Shown piece after piece: positions 9,009-18,667 of a stretch of DNA of 64,000 nucleotides. Source of the stretch: Caballeronia choica (GTDB taxonomy: Bacteria; Pseudomonadota; Gammaproteobacteria; Burkholderiales; Burkholderiaceae); the NCBI RefSeq assembly GCF_001544535.1, contig NZ_FCON02000001.1:1-64000 (forward strand), read 5' to 3'. The position numbers and the translations under genes are program-made. Within the stretch, counting starts at the first letter, position 1. Each line of letters starts with the position of its first letter. Under the pieces are notes generated by a model that worked only from the letters and a program-made list of their open reading frames with translations, was not told the origin of the DNA and ran no database searches.

Positions 9009-11867
9009 ATGATGAAGCAATTCCAGCTGAACTCTTATTTGTTCGGCGGCAATGCTCCGTACGTCGAAGAATTGTACGAAGCCTACCTGGATAATCCCGC
9101 GTCCGTCCCGGACACCTGGCGTGATTATTTCGACGCGTTGCAGAACGTGCCGGCCTCCGATGGCACGAACCACAACGACGTGGCCCATGGCCCGATCGTC
9201 GAATCGTTTGCCCAGCGCGCGAAGGCCAATGCCTTCATTCCGCGCGAAGGCACCGGCGACCTTGCCACCGCGCGAAAGCAGGTCTACGTCCAGTCGCTGA
9301 TCGGTGCGTACCGGTTCCTCGGCTCGCTGTGGGCCAATCTCGATCCGCTCAAGCGTCGCGAACGTCCGCATATCCCCGAGCTCGAACCCGCGTTCTACGA
9401 CTTCACCGAGTCGGACATGGACCAGACGTTCCATGCCCAGAACCTCTACTTCGGCTTCGAACAGGCGTCCTTGCGCGAGATCGTCAAGGCGCTGCGCGAT
9501 ACATACTGCGGCACGCTCGGCGCCGAGTTCATGTACATCAGCGATCCGGAGCAAAAGCGCTGGTGGAAGGAAAAGCTCGAGTCGATCCGCTCGACGCCGA
9601 ATTTCTCGCCCGAAAAGAAGAAGCACATTCTGAATCGCCTGACGGCCGCCGAAGGCCTCGAGCGCTTCCTGCACACCAAGTACGTCGGCCAGAAGCGCTT
9701 CTCGCTGGAAGGCGGCGAAAGCTTCATCGCGTCGATGGACGAAGTCGTGCGTCACGGCGGCAAGAACGGCGTGCAGGAGATCATCATCGGCATGGCGCAC
9801 CGCGGGCGTCTGAACGTGCTCGTGAACACGCTCGGCAAGATGCCGGCCGATCTCTTCGCCGAATTCGAAGGCAAGCACGTCGACGACCTGCCGGCCGGTG
9901 ACGTGAAGTACCACAAGGGCTTCTCGTCGGACGTGTCGACGGATGGCGGCCCGGTGCACCTGTCGCTCGCGTTCAACCCGTCGCACCTCGAAATCGTCAA
10001 CCCGGTGGTGGAAGGGTCGTCGAAGGCTCGGATGGACCGTCGCGGCGACGAAAACGGCATGCAGGTTCTGCCGGTGCAGATCCACGGCGACGCGGCCTTC
10101 GCCGGCCAGGGCGTCGTGATGGAAACGCTGAACCTCGCGCAGACGCGCGGCTACGGCACGCACGGCACGCTGCACATCGTCATCAACAATCAGATCGGCT
10201 TCACGACCTCCGACCCGCGCGACTCGCGCTCGACGCTGTATTGCTCGGACGTGGTCAAGATGATCGAGGCGCCGGTGCTGCACGTGAACGGCGACGACCC
10301 CGAAGCGGTCGTGCTCGCCACGCAGCTTGCCATCGACTTCCGGATGCAGTTCCACAAGGATGTCGTGATCGACATCATCTGCTTCCGCAAGCTCGGCCAT
10401 AACGAGCAGGACACGCCGGCCGTCACCCAGCCGCTGATGTACAAGACGATCGCGAAGCACCCGGGCACCCGCGCGCTGTATGCGGAAAAGCTCGTGCAGC
10501 AGGGCGTGATCACGGCGCAGGACGCCGACGACTACGTCAAGGCATACCGTCACGCGATGGACGAAGGCCATCACACCATCGACCCGGTGCTCTCGAACTA
10601 CAAGAGCAAGTACGCGGTCGACTGGGTGCCGTTCCTGAACCGCAAGTGGACCGACGCCGCCGACACGGCCGTCCCGCTCGCGGAACTGAAGCGCCTCGCC
10701 GAGCGCATCACCACGATCCCCGAGAACTTCAAGCTGCATCCGCTCGTCGAGCGCGTGATCAACGATCGTCGCGCGATGGGCCGAGGCGAAGCGAAGCTCG
10801 ACTGGGGCATGGGCGAGCATCTGGCGTTCGCGTCGCTGGTTGCATCCGGTTATGCGGTGCGTCTGACGGGCCAGGACTCGGGGCGCGGCACGTTCACGCA
10901 CCGTCACGCCGTTCTGCACGACCAGAACCGCGAGCGCTGGAACGACGGCACCTACATTCCGCTGCAGAACATCGCGGAAGGCCAGGCCAAGTTCAACGTG
11001 ATCGACTCGGTGCTGTCGGAAGAAGCGGTGCTCGGCTTCGAGTACGGCTATTCGACCGCTGAACCGAATACGTTCGTCGCGTGGGAAGCGCAATTCGGCG
11101 ACTTCGTGAACGGCGCGCAAGTCGTGATCGACCAGTTCATCTCGTCGGGCGAAGTGAAGTGGGGCCGCGTGTCGGGCCTCACGATGCTCTTGCCGCACGG
11201 CTACGAAGGCCAGGGTCCGGAGCACTCTTCGGCGCGCATCGAGCGCTTCCTGCAACTGTGCGCGGATCACAACATGCAAGTGGTCCAGCCGACCACGCCG
11301 GCACAGATGTTCCACCTGCTGCGCCGCCAAATGATTCGCCTGTTCAGGAAGCCGCTGATCATCGCGACGCCGAAGTCGCTCTTGCGTCACAAGGAAGCGG
11401 TGTCGGATCTGTCGGAGCTGTCGAAGGGTTCGTTCCAGCCGGTGATCGGCGAAGTCGACGGCGCCATCGAGCCGAAGAAGGTCAAGCGCGTCGTGGTCTG
11501 CTCGGGCCGCGTGTACTACGACCTGGTCGCGCATCGCCGCGAGTCGAAGTCGAACGACGTTGCGATCGTGCGTATCGAGCAGCTTTATCCGTTCGCGCAC
11601 AAGCAGTTCGACGCGGAACTGAAGAAGTACGAAAACGCGACCGAAGTGGTCTGGGTGCAGGACGAGCCGCAGAACCAGGGCGCCTGGTTCTACGTCGAGC
11701 ACCATCTGCGCGACGGCATGAAGGAAGGACAGAAGCTGGCGTACAGCGGACGTCCGGCTTCGGCGTCGCCGGCGGTCGGTTACTACGCGAAGCACTACGA
11801 GCAGCAGAAGGCGCTGGTCGAAGGTGCGTTCGGCCGCCTGAAGGGCGCGCAGACGATCGCGAAGTAA
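9009..11867 (+). CDS. odhA: 2-oxoglutarate dehydrogenase E1 component
   Basis: This 952-residue thiamine-diphosphate enzyme decarboxylates 2-oxoglutarate in the TCA cycle and passes the succinyl group to the lipoyl arm of E2. The N-terminal E2-binding stretch (MMKQFQLNSYLFGGNA...YVEELYEAYL) and the substrate-binding IGMAHRGRLNVL motif are present. So are the ThDP/Mg2+ motif beginning GDAAFAGQGVVMETLNL and the C-terminal HGYEGQGPEHSSARIERFL signature. I choose ATG 9009 (or 9012), 8-11 bases after AAAGGTGAG; the GTG at 8997 lies inside that ribosome-binding site. odhB follows after 150 bases. High confidence. Confidence 0.97.
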   Translation: MMKQFQLNSYLFGGNAPYVEELYEAYLDNPASVPDTWRDYFDALQNVPASDGTNHNDVAHGPIVESFAQRAKANAFIPREGTGDLATARKQVYVQSLIGAYRFLGSLWANLDPLKRRERPHIPELEPAFYDFTESDMDQTFHAQNLYFGFEQASLREIVKALRDTYCGTLGAEFMYISDPEQKRWWKEKLESIRSTPNFSPEKKKHILNRLTAAEGLERFLHTKYVGQKRFSLEGGESFIASMDEVVRHGGKNGVQEIIIGMAHRGRLNVLVNTLGKMPADLFAEFEGKHVDDLPAGDVKYHKGFSSDVSTDGGPVHLSLAFNPSHLEIVNPVVEGSSKARMDRRGDENGMQVLPVQIHGDAAFAGQGVVMETLNLAQTRGYGTHGTLHIVINNQIGFTTSDPRDSRSTLYCSDVVKMIEAPVLHVNGDDPEAVVLATQLAIDFRMQFHKDVVIDIICFRKLGHNEQDTPAVTQPLMYKTIAKHPGTRALYAEKLVQQGVITAQDADDYVKAYRHAMDEGHHTIDPVLSNYKSKYAVDWVPFLNRKWTDAADTAVPLAELKRLAERITTIPENFKLHPLVERVINDRRAMGRGEAKLDWGMGEHLAFASLVASGYAVRLTGQDSGRGTFTHRHAVLHDQNRERWNDGTYIPLQNIAEGQAKFNVIDSVLSEEAVLGFEYGYSTAEPNTFVAWEAQFGDFVNGAQVVIDQFISSGEVKWGRVSGLTMLLPHGYEGQGPEHSSARIERFLQLCADHNMQVVQPTTPAQMFHLLRRQMIRLFRKPLIIATPKSLLRHKEAVSDLSELSKGSFQPVIGEVDGAIEPKKVKRVVVCSGRVYYDLVAHRRESKSNDVAIVRIEQLYPFAHKQFDAELKKYENATEVVWVQDEPQNQGAWFYVEHHLRDGMKEGQKLAYSGRPASASPAVGYYAKHYEQQKALVEGAFGRLKGAQTIAK

Positions 11868-12017
11868 GTGCAAGACTGAAGGGCGCAGGGCCGGGCGGGT
11901 TTCAGACAAACTTTCCCGGTCCTCTCGTGTGGCCGCGTCGCGGCGCTCGCAATCGATCGAAGCGCGCACGGGCCACCGGGTTCGTACTCACAAAGACACG
12001 TATTAGGACAATTCAGA

Positions 12018-13343
12018 ATGGCTATCGTAGAAGTCAAAGTCCCGCAGCTCTCGGAATCCGTTTCGGAAGCCACCATGCTGCAGTGGAAGAAAAAGCCCGG
12101 CGAAGCCGTCGCGCAAGACGAAATCCTCATCGAAATCGAAACGGACAAGGTCGTGCTGGAAGTGCCGGCGCCGTCCGCCGGCGTGCTCGCGCAAGTCATC
12201 AAGCATGACGGCGACATCGTCACCGCCGAAGAAATCATCGCCAGGATCGACACGGAAGCGACAGCGGGCCAGGCGCCTGCCGCCGTTGCCGCTGCCGGCG
12301 ACGCCGAAGTGAAACCGGCGCCAGTCGCAGCAGTTGCCGCACCGGCCTCGCAAGTTGCGCAAGCCACGGCTTCGAGCAGCACGGCATCGCCGGCTGCGGG
12401 CAAGATCCTGGCGGAGAAGGGCATCGGTGCCGACCAGGTCGCGGGCTCGGGCCGCGACGGCCGCATCACCAAGGGCGACGCGCTCGCCGCGACGCAAGGC
12501 GCGCCGGCAGTACCGGCGGCTCCGGCGGCGCCGGCTCCGTCCGCACCCGCTCCCAGGGCCGCGCCGGCACCCGCGGCGAAGGCCGCGAAGCCGTCGCTGC
12601 CGGATGTGCGCGCGCCGGGCTCGGCCGAGCAATGGCTCAAGGACCGCCCGGAACAGCGCGTGCCGATGTCGCGCCTGCGTGCGCGCATCGCCGAGCGCCT
12701 GCTCGAATCGCAGCAGACCAACGCCATCCTGACGACGTTCAACGAAGTCAACATGGCGCCGGTCATGGACCTGCGCAACAAGTACAAGGACCGCTTCGAG
12801 AAGGAACATGGCGTGAAGCTCGGCTTCATGTCGTTCTTCGTGAAGGCCGCCGTCCACGCGCTGAAGAAGTTCCCGCTGGTGAACGCGTCGATCGACGGTA
12901 ACGACATCGTCTATCACGGCTATTTCGACATCGGGATCGCGGTCGGTTCGCCGCGTGGCCTCGTGGTGCCGATCCTGCGTAACGCGGACCAGATGAGCCT
13001 CGCCGACATCGAGAAGAAGATCGCCGAGTTCGGCCAGAAGGCGAAGGACGGCAAGCTGTCGATCGAGGAAATGACGGGCGGCACGTTCTCGATCTCGAAC
13101 GGCGGCGTGTTCGGCTCGATGCTCTCGACGCCGATCATCAACCCGCCGCAGTCCGCGATTCTCGGCGTGCACGCGACCAAGGAACGCGCGGTGGTCGAAA
13201 ACGGCCAGATCGTGATCCGTCCGATGAACTATCTGGCGCTCTCGTACGACCACCGGATCATCGACGGCCGCGAAGCCGTGCTGTCGCTCGTCGCGATGAA
13301 GGACGCGCTGGAAGATCCGGCCCGCCTGCTGCTCGATCTGTAA
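12018..13343 (+). CDS. odhB: Dihydrolipoyllysine-residue succinyltransferase (E2 of OGDH)
   Basis: The 441-residue E2 core subunit transfers succinyl groups to CoA. It has an N-terminal lipoyl domain with the lipoylated lysine in [12 protein letters not shown] (about K44) and an Ala/Pro-rich linker. The peripheral subunit-binding domain ([20 protein letters not shown], about 125-145) follows, then a second Ala/Pro linker and the catalytic domain ending [13 protein letters not shown] with His412 and Asp416. One lipoyl domain is usual for OdhB. It lies between odhA and lpdA in the same orientation, completing the complex. High confidence. Confidence 0.97.
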   Translation: MAIVEVKVPQLSESVSEATMLQWKKKPGEAVAQDEILIEIETDKVVLEVPAPSAGVLAQVIKHDGDIVTAEEIIARIDTEATAGQAPAAVAAAGDAEVKPAPVAAVAAPASQVAQATASSSTASPAAGKILAEKGIGADQVAGSGRDGRITKGDALAATQGAPAVPAAPAAPAPSAPAPRAAPAPAAKAAKPSLPDVRAPGSAEQWLKDRPEQRVPMSRLRARIAERLLESQQTNAILTTFNEVNMAPVMDLRNKYKDRFEKEHGVKLGFMSFFVKAAVHALKKFPLVNASIDGNDIVYHGYFDIGIAVGSPRGLVVPILRNADQMSLADIEKKIAEFGQKAKDGKLSIEEMTGGTFSISNGGVFGSMLSTPIINPPQSAILGVHATKERAVVENGQIVIRPMNYLALSYDHRIIDGREAVLSLVAMKDALEDPARLLLDL

Positions 13344-13415
13344 AAAACATTCAGGGACGCACGGCGCGCTCGATAGACTCGCGCGCGCCGCGACGCCAAC
13401 AAGAGAAGGAAAGTC

Positions 13416-14846
13416 ATGTCCAAGGAATTTGACGTCGTCGTGATTGGCGCCGGCCCCGGCGGCTATATCGCGGCGATTCGTGCCGCGCAGCTCGGCAAAT
13501 CGGTTGCGTGCATCGAAAAGTGGAAGAACCCGGCCGGCACGCTGAAGCTCGGCGGTACGTGCCTGAACGTGGGCTGCATTCCGTCGAAGGCGCTGCTCGC
13601 GTCGTCGGAAGAGTTCGAGAACGCGACGAAGCATCTCGGCGATCACGGCATCAGCGTGTCGGACGTGAAGCTCGACATCACGAAGATGCTGGCCCGCAAG
13701 GAAGGCATCGTCGAGAAGATGACGAAGGGCATCGAGTTCCTGTTCCGCAAGAACAAGATCACCTGGCTCAAGGGCCACGGCACGTTCACCGGCAAGACCG
13801 ATGCCGGCGTGCAGATCGAAGTGTCGGGCGAAGGCGAGACGGAAACGGTCACCGCGAAGAACGTGATCATCGCGACGGGCTCGAAGGCGCGCCATCTGCC
13901 GAACATTCCGGTCGACAACAAGATCGTTGCCGACAACGAAGGCGCGCTCTCGTTCGACGCCGTGCCGAAGAAGCTCGCCGTGATCGGCGCGGGCGTGATC
14001 GGCCTGGAACTCGGCTCGGTGTGGCGGCGTCTCGGCTCGGATGTGACGGTGCTCGAAGCGCTGCCGGAATTCCTCGGCGCCTGCGACCAGGCGCTGTCGA
14101 AGGAAGCCGCGAAGCAGTTCAAGAAGCAGGGTCTCGACATTCACGTCGGCGTGAAGGTGGGCGAAGTGAAGGCGACGGACAGCAACGTGTCGCTCGCCTA
14201 CACGGACAAGGACGGCAACGCGCAGACGCTGGAAGCCGACCGCCTGATCGTGTCGATCGGCCGCGTGCCGAACACCGACAACCTCGGGCTGGAAGCGATC
14301 GGCCTGAAGGCGGACGAGCGCGGCTTCATCCCCGTCGACGACCACTGCGCGACGAGCGTGCCGAACGTGTACGCGATCGGCGACGTGGTGCGCGGCCCGA
14401 TGCTCGCGCACAAGGCCGAGGACGAGGGCGTGCTGGTCGCCGAAATCATCGACGGACAGAAGCCGCACATCGACTACAACTGCATTCCGTGGGTGATCTA
14501 CACCGAGCCGGAAATCGCGTGGGTCGGCAAGACCGAGCAGCAGTTGAAGGCCGAAGGCCGCGAGATCAAGTCCGGCCAGTTCCCGATGATGGCGAACGGC
14601 CGCGCGCTCGGCATCAACAAGGCCGAGGGCTTCATCAAGATGATCGCCGACGCCAAGACCGACGAGATCCTCGGCGTGCACATCATCGCGGCGGACGCGT
14701 CCGACCTGATCGCCGAAGCCGTCGTGGCAATGGAGTTCAAGGCGGCGTCGGAAGACATCGGCCGGATTTGCCACCCGCATCCGTCGCTGTCGGAAGTGAT
14801 GCGCGAAGCGGCGCTCGCCGTCGACAAGCGCGCGCTCAACATGTAA
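13416..14846 (+). CDS. lpdA: Dihydrolipoyl dehydrogenase (E3)
   Basis: The 476-residue flavoprotein reoxidises dihydrolipoamide with NAD+. The FAD-binding GAGPGGYIAAIRAAQLG motif is at about residues 11-27, the redox-active disulfide is in GGTCLNVGCIPSK (C49/C54), the NAD-binding GAGVIGLELG lies mid-protein, and the C-terminal catalytic HPHPSLSE is at about 453-460. It starts at an ATG preceded by AGAGAAGGAAAGTC. As third gene of odhA-odhB-lpdA it is the E3 dedicated to this complex, though it may also serve others. A hairpin follows it at 14872-14907. High confidence. Confidence 0.97.
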   Translation: MSKEFDVVVIGAGPGGYIAAIRAAQLGKSVACIEKWKNPAGTLKLGGTCLNVGCIPSKALLASSEEFENATKHLGDHGISVSDVKLDITKMLARKEGIVEKMTKGIEFLFRKNKITWLKGHGTFTGKTDAGVQIEVSGEGETETVTAKNVIIATGSKARHLPNIPVDNKIVADNEGALSFDAVPKKLAVIGAGVIGLELGSVWRRLGSDVTVLEALPEFLGACDQALSKEAAKQFKKQGLDIHVGVKVGEVKATDSNVSLAYTDKDGNAQTLEADRLIVSIGRVPNTDNLGLEAIGLKADERGFIPVDDHCATSVPNVYAIGDVVRGPMLAHKAEDEGVLVAEIIDGQKPHIDYNCIPWVIYTEPEIAWVGKTEQQLKAEGREIKSGQFPMMANGRALGINKAEGFIKMIADAKTDEILGVHIIAADASDLIAEAVVAMEFKAASEDIGRICHPHPSLSEVMREAALAVDKRALNM

Positions 14847-14871
14847 CTCCCGGCGGCTCCCGGGCAGCACC

Positions 14872-14907
14872 GCGAAGGCGGGCGGGAGCTTTCCCGCTCG
14901 CCTTCGT
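14872..14907 (+). terminator. Hairpin after lpdA, terminator-like
   Basis: CGAAGGCGGGCGGGA pairs with TCCCGCTCGCCTTCG around a short loop. The T-run is missing, so it may be a weak terminator or an RNA-stabilising hairpin. Confidence 0.5.
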
Positions 14908-14948
14908 CATATAGATGGCCATCACTTCGGGGCCACAATCGCGGCATC

Positions 14949-16046
14949 ATGAACGTCAACGAATACTACGAACACGAACTGCTGACACGGGGTTATCAGT
15001 CGGACGAGGCGCAACTCACGGCGGTCGCACGGCTGCAGCGCTGCTATGACGAATGGGTCGCGTACAAGGCGCGCCGTTCGAACGCGATCAAGAAATTCCT
15101 GGTGCATCCCGATCTGCCGCGCGGCGTGTACTTGTGGGGCGGCGTCGGGCGCGGCAAGAGCTTCCTGATGGACAGCTTCTTCGCGGTCGTGCCCGTGCAG
15201 CGCAAGACGCGCCTGCATTTTCACGAGTTCATGCGCGAAGTGCATCGCGAACTGGAAGACCTGAAAGGTCAGGCCGATCCGCTCGACGAACTCGCGCGAC
15301 GCATCGCAAAGCGCTATCGGCTGATCTGTTTCGACGAGTTTCACGTCTCCGATATCGCCGATGCGATGATCCTGTACCGTCTGCTCGACCGCCTGTTCAA
15401 CAACGGCGTGCAGTTCGTGATGACGTCCAACTACCATCCCGACACGCTGTATCCCGACGGCCTGCACCGCGACCGCCTGCTGCCCGCGATCGAGTTGATC
15501 AAGTCGAACCTCGACGTGCTCAACGTCGACGCCGGCACCGACTACAGAAAGCGCACGCTGTCGCAGGTCACGGCGTACCACACGCCGCTCGGCGCCGCCG
15601 CCGACCAGGCGTTGCGCGCCGATTTCGCGAAGCTCGCCGCCGTCCCCGACGAAAGCCCGCTGCTGCACATCGAGAAGCGCGAGTTGAAGGCCTTGCGCAA
15701 GGCCGACGGCGTCGTCTGGTTCGACTTCGCCACGCTGTGCGGCGGACCGCGTTCGCAGAACGACTATCTGGAACTCGCGAGCCGCTTCCATGCAGTGATC
15801 CTGTCCGACGTGCCGCAGATGTCGCCGCGGATGGCATCCGAGGCGCGCCGCTTCACATGGCTCATCGACGTGTTCTACGACCACAAGGTGAAGCTGCTGA
15901 TGTCGGCGGCGGTGCCGGCGGAGCAACTGTATGTCGAAGGTCCGATGGCGAACGAGTTCGCGCGCACGGTTTCGCGCATCGTCGAGATGCAGTCGAAGGA
16001 ATATCTGGAGACGCCACGACGCATGGTCGATACCTCGCTAACCTGA
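14949..16046 (+). CDS. zapE: Cell-division-associated ATPase ZapE (AFG1-like)
   Basis: The 365-residue protein belongs to the AFG1/ZapE P-loop ATPases. Walker A GGVGRGKS is at about 64-71, Walker B is LICFDEFHVSD, and the sensor-like region MTSNYHPDTLYPDGLHRDRL follows, as in the family. In E. coli ZapE associates with the Z-ring under stress; the mitochondrial relative AFG1 helps membrane-protein turnover. It follows lpdA by about 100 bases on the same strand, the usual place in Burkholderiaceae. No membrane segment is seen. High confidence in family; the exact role in this organism is not established. Confidence 0.94.
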   Translation: MNVNEYYEHELLTRGYQSDEAQLTAVARLQRCYDEWVAYKARRSNAIKKFLVHPDLPRGVYLWGGVGRGKSFLMDSFFAVVPVQRKTRLHFHEFMREVHRELEDLKGQADPLDELARRIAKRYRLICFDEFHVSDIADAMILYRLLDRLFNNGVQFVMTSNYHPDTLYPDGLHRDRLLPAIELIKSNLDVLNVDAGTDYRKRTLSQVTAYHTPLGAAADQALRADFAKLAAVPDESPLLHIEKRELKALRKADGVVWFDFATLCGGPRSQNDYLELASRFHAVILSDVPQMSPRMASEARRFTWLIDVFYDHKVKLLMSAAVPAEQLYVEGPMANEFARTVSRIVEMQSKEYLETPRRMVDTSLT

Positions 16047-16183
16047 ATACGAGTATCAAAATTGCGGCCAGTGCCAATCGGCAAAAGGCTTTGGCTCTAT
16101 TTCAAGATTCGGACACATCTGATGTCGGGCGCTTGGGCCGATCGGTATCTTCCATCCACACCTATTTGTGTATGGAGAGAATC

Positions 16184-16615
16184 ATGAAGCCCTATCGCGA
16201 CATGACCGATGAAGAATGGCAGATGGTCGCACCGCTGCTTCCCGAATTGCGTCCCCGCGCGGAGTTGCGTGGGCGGCCATTGGCAAACACGCGTGCCGTG
16301 CTGAACGGCGTGCTGTGGGTGATGTACAGCGGGGCGTCGTGGTCTACGTTGCCGCGCAAATATCCGTCGTATCAGACGTGTCACCGGCGCTTCAAGACGT
16401 GGCACGACTCCGGCGTCCTGGCGCGCGTGATGCTGCAATTGTTCGGGCCGGCGGGTGAAAGCCTGTATTCGCTGATGACGTCGCGCATGCGAGTGCCGGG
16501 CAGCGTTCCCGAGGCATTGGAAAGCGAACAGGCCGAAGTGCACGAGATTCTGCCGGTGAGCCCGGAACTCGTGCCGCCGCGTTACATGCCGGGTGTGATC
16601 CGCCGCGCGGCTTGA
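16184..16615 (+). CDS. Orphan IS5/IS4-type transposase N-terminal domain (DUF4096-like)
   Basis: A 143-residue ORF reading as the N-terminal DNA-binding part of IS5-family transposases: MTDEEWQMVAPLLPE, then RGRPLANTRAVLNGVLWVMY and GASWSTLPRKYPSYQTCHRR, ending in a stretch of its own. The DDE catalytic domain is absent, and the ORF ends with a normal stop and a strong terminator. It has a GGAGAGAATC ribosome-binding site and no obvious flanking inverted repeats or target duplication. It may be a domesticated DNA-binding protein rather than a fresh IS remnant. The longer frame open from 15053 is out of frame with zapE and is an artefact; translation most likely starts at 16184. Confidence 0.75.
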   Translation: MKPYRDMTDEEWQMVAPLLPELRPRAELRGRPLANTRAVLNGVLWVMYSGASWSTLPRKYPSYQTCHRRFKTWHDSGVLARVMLQLFGPAGESLYSLMTSRMRVPGSVPEALESEQAEVHEILPVSPELVPPRYMPGVIRRAA

Positions 16616-16642
16616 ATTCTCGCCGAACTGAATGCGGCAGGT

Positions 16643-16685
16643 AAAAAAGCCGGCCAAAGACGAAGTCTTTGGCCGGCTTTTTTTT
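16643..16685. terminator. Bidirectional terminator
   Basis: AAAAAGCCGGCCAAAGAC-GAA-GTCTTTGGCCGGCTTTTT: an 18-base-pair perfect stem with A- and T-runs on either side, placed between the convergent transposase-domain gene and the DUF2147 gene. Confidence 0.92.
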
Positions 16686-16709
16686 GACCCGCACGGGGCT
16701 TCCGGGCAC

Positions 16710-17174
16710 CTACTGCTGACGCACCCAGGTCTGCGACCGTCCAAGCAGCGATACACCCATATACCCCCGCACGACCAACTTCTGCCCGCCGTCCTCGAGA
16801 TGCATCTTGCACTTGTAGAGCTTGCCGCTTTCCGGGTCGAGGATCTGGCCTCCGTCCCAATTGCTGCCGTCCGGCTTCATGCCGGTGATGATCGTCATGC
16901 CCTTGATCAACTGGTCCTTGCGTGAATCCGTGCACGCGGTGCAGCGGCGCTCGGGCTGGTTGTTCTGGCCGAGTCCCTGCACGATCTTGCCCGACAATGT
17001 GCCGCTGCCGTCGTCGATGATCTGGACCAGCGCTTTCGCCTGGCCGGTGCTGTCGTCGATGGTTTGCCAGAGGCCCGCGGGCGAATTCGACTGCGCCATC
17101 GCGATGGTCGCCGATGCGAACAGCGTGCAGGCCAGCGCCGCGCGCGCAAAGCCGCTTGCCGTGAAACGGGTCAT
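16710..17174 (-). CDS. DUF2147 family exported protein
   Basis: The 154-residue product has a Sec signal peptide (MTRFTASGFARAALACTLFA, cleavage probably after AMA). A DUF2147 domain follows with the family's beginning PAGLWQTIDDSTGQAKALVQ and the central CTACTDSRKDQLIKGMTIIT, which includes a conserved CxxC. DUF2147 proteins are small beta-rich periplasmic proteins of unknown biochemical role. The ATG at 17174 is chosen because it begins the signal peptide and has an AGGAGGAAGC site upstream; the frame runs open to 17414 without other support. It is a monocistronic gene ended by the shared bidirectional terminator. Confidence 0.85.
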   Translation of the reverse strand: MTRFTASGFARAALACTLFASATIAMAQSNSPAGLWQTIDDSTGQAKALVQIIDDGSGTLSGKIVQGLGQNNQPERRCTACTDSRKDQLIKGMTIITGMKPDGSNWDGGQILDPESGKLYKCKMHLEDGGQKLVVRGYMGVSLLGRSQTWVRQQ

Positions 17175-17410
17175 GCTTCCTCCTTGAAGTGCAACAGGGT
17201 CTCTGGCGCGCGTGGACGATTCCGTTGGCGCGTCCTGGGGCGGCCAGAATACGTGAATGTACTGGCGCCGTTTTGTAGGAAGTCCTCTAGGAATGTTGCG
17301 GTGCGCGTAACCCGCGATGGCGGGCGCGCAAAAACGTTTGTCACCGACCAGCGTTTCACGCGCGACTCGCAGCACAGCGCGCCAAAAAACGCCCGCCAGC
17401 GACCAATGCG

Positions 17411-18196
17411 TCAAGCGCCGCGCTCAAGCGCCGTCGCGAGTATCGCGAACGTGCGTTCATCGGTGCGATCGAAGTGCAGCGGCGTCACCGACACCCGCCC
17501 CGACATGACCACCGCCGTTTCGCTGTCCGGCGCATTGGCGCGCGGACCGCGCTGGAAGCGCAGCCAGTGATACGGCAGGCCACGCGGGTCGGTCTCGGTC
17601 AGCACGTCGATGCCTTCCACGAGTCCGGTGCCTTGCTTCGTCGGCGTGAGCGGGCCGGCGGCGGACGCGTCGCAGGAGGGGAAGTTGACGTTGAGGCACG
17701 TCGGCGCGTCGTGCGAGATTTCGAGCAACTGGCGGATGACGCCCGGCGCCAGCGCGCGGGCCGTGTCCCAGCGTACGTTTTCGCGATCGGTGAAGGTCTG
17801 GGAAAGCGCGATCGACGGCAAGCCGAGCAAGAGGCCGGTCATCGCCGCGCCGACGGTGCCCGAGAACATCGTCTCGACGCCGAGATTCGCGCCCCGGTTG
17901 ATGCCGGAGAGGACGAGCGTCGGGGGCGCGTCCTTCATCAGGTGGCGTGCCGCCATCACGACGCAGTCGCCGGGCGTGCCCTGCACGCCGAAGCGCCGCT
18001 CGCCCTGGCGGCTTACGCGCAGCGGCGAATGCAGGCTGATCGAATGCGAGGTGCCGCTCTGGTCGTGTTCGGGCGCGATCACCCAGACTTCGTGCGCGAG
18101 CTCGGCCGCGACGGCTTCGAGGATGGCGAGGCCGGGCGCGTCGATGCCGTCGTCGTTGGTGAGCAGCACACGTTGAACAGTGGGTCGTGCGGACAT
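17411..18196 (-). CDS. surE: SurE-family 5'-nucleotidase (survival protein E)
   Basis: This 261-residue protein has the SurE metallophosphatase motifs: VLLTNDDGIDAPGL at about 10-23 (metal-binding Asp15/Asp16), GTSHSIS near 48, GTPGDCV near 75, and SGINRGANLG near 96-105. SurE removes phosphate from nucleoside monophosphates. The N-terminal extension and context (no pcm or nlpD nearby) suggest a second paralogue of the sort found in Burkholderia s.l. rather than the classical surE of the rpoS region; this is inference. It is followed by the small protein gene at 18271-18510, upstream on the minus strand. Confidence 0.9.
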   Translation of the reverse strand: MSARPTVQRVLLTNDDGIDAPGLAILEAVAAELAHEVWVIAPEHDQSGTSHSISLHSPLRVSRQGERRFGVQGTPGDCVVMAARHLMKDAPPTLVLSGINRGANLGVETMFSGTVGAAMTGLLLGLPSIALSQTFTDRENVRWDTARALAPGVIRQLLEISHDAPTCLNVNFPSCDASAAGPLTPTKQGTGLVEGIDVLTETDPRGLPYHWLRFQRGPRANAPDSETAVVMSGRVSVTPLHFDRTDERTFAILATALERGA

Positions 18197-18270
18197 CGCG
18201 AATCTCTCCTTCGGTCGGTTGAGGGGCCGATCGATTATTGCAGAGATCGCAAGCTTGCGTGCCGCCTGGG

Positions 18271-18510
18271 CTACTTGACGCCGAGTCCGCGCAAGACGGC
18301 GTTGCCATCCTCGGTGAGCCGCACTTCGGCCTCGCCAGCCGCCTGCGACACCGTCTCGACATAGCCGATTTCCTGCAGCGATGCGACGTCGGGCGTCGCG
18401 GCGATCGCGTCGATCGGCGCGTGCCAGAGCAGGAGCAGCGTGGCGATTTCGTGGTGACTCAGAAGGCGCCTGATGGCTCGCACGGGAGCCGATTTTGGCC
18501 GGGGGTTCAT
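18271..18510 (-). CDS. Small conserved-looking protein of unknown function
   Basis: A 79-residue ORF with a basic N-terminus (MNPRPKSAPVRAIRRLLSHH) and a helical, possibly winged-helix-like remainder ending in EVRLTEDGNAVLRGLGVK. The latter resembles the recognition-wing end of small DNA-binding domains (LTEDG...), but no family can be named. Codon use and third-position GC are normal for the genome. It lies 74 bases upstream of surE on the same strand, so the two may be co-transcribed. Confidence that it is a gene is moderate to good. Confidence 0.65.
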   Translation of the reverse strand: MNPRPKSAPVRAIRRLLSHHEIATLLLLWHAPIDAIAATPDVASLQEIGYVETVSQAAGEAEVRLTEDGNAVLRGLGVK

Positions 18511-18667
18511 GGCGAACTCCTTTGATTTACATGGCGATGGGTGGCGGGAGCCACGAGCAATTTCGGAGGGAGTGCGGGCAGAGTATCGGCCGATTCTTAG
18601 GCGAAACTTAAGACCCCCACCGCGACTGTTTCAGGACATGTCACGGCCTGACAAAGCGCTTCCGGAC

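Noticed and set aside
8931-11969. Very long antisense frame across odhA, and similar antisense frames over odhB/lpdA, fadE and rnr
   Set aside because: They are opposite-strand shadows produced by high third-position GC; none has a plausible start, domain or composition, while the sense frames encode clear orthologues.
15053-16183. Long frame running through zapE into the transposase-domain ORF, suggesting a fusion
   Set aside because: Its first part is out of frame with zapE and has no sensible protein sequence; only the part from ATG 16184 is coherent and has a ribosome-binding site.
16047-16183. IS insertion with terminal repeats around the transposase-domain ORF
   Set aside because: I could not find matching inverted ends or a target-site duplication, so no mobile element is called.
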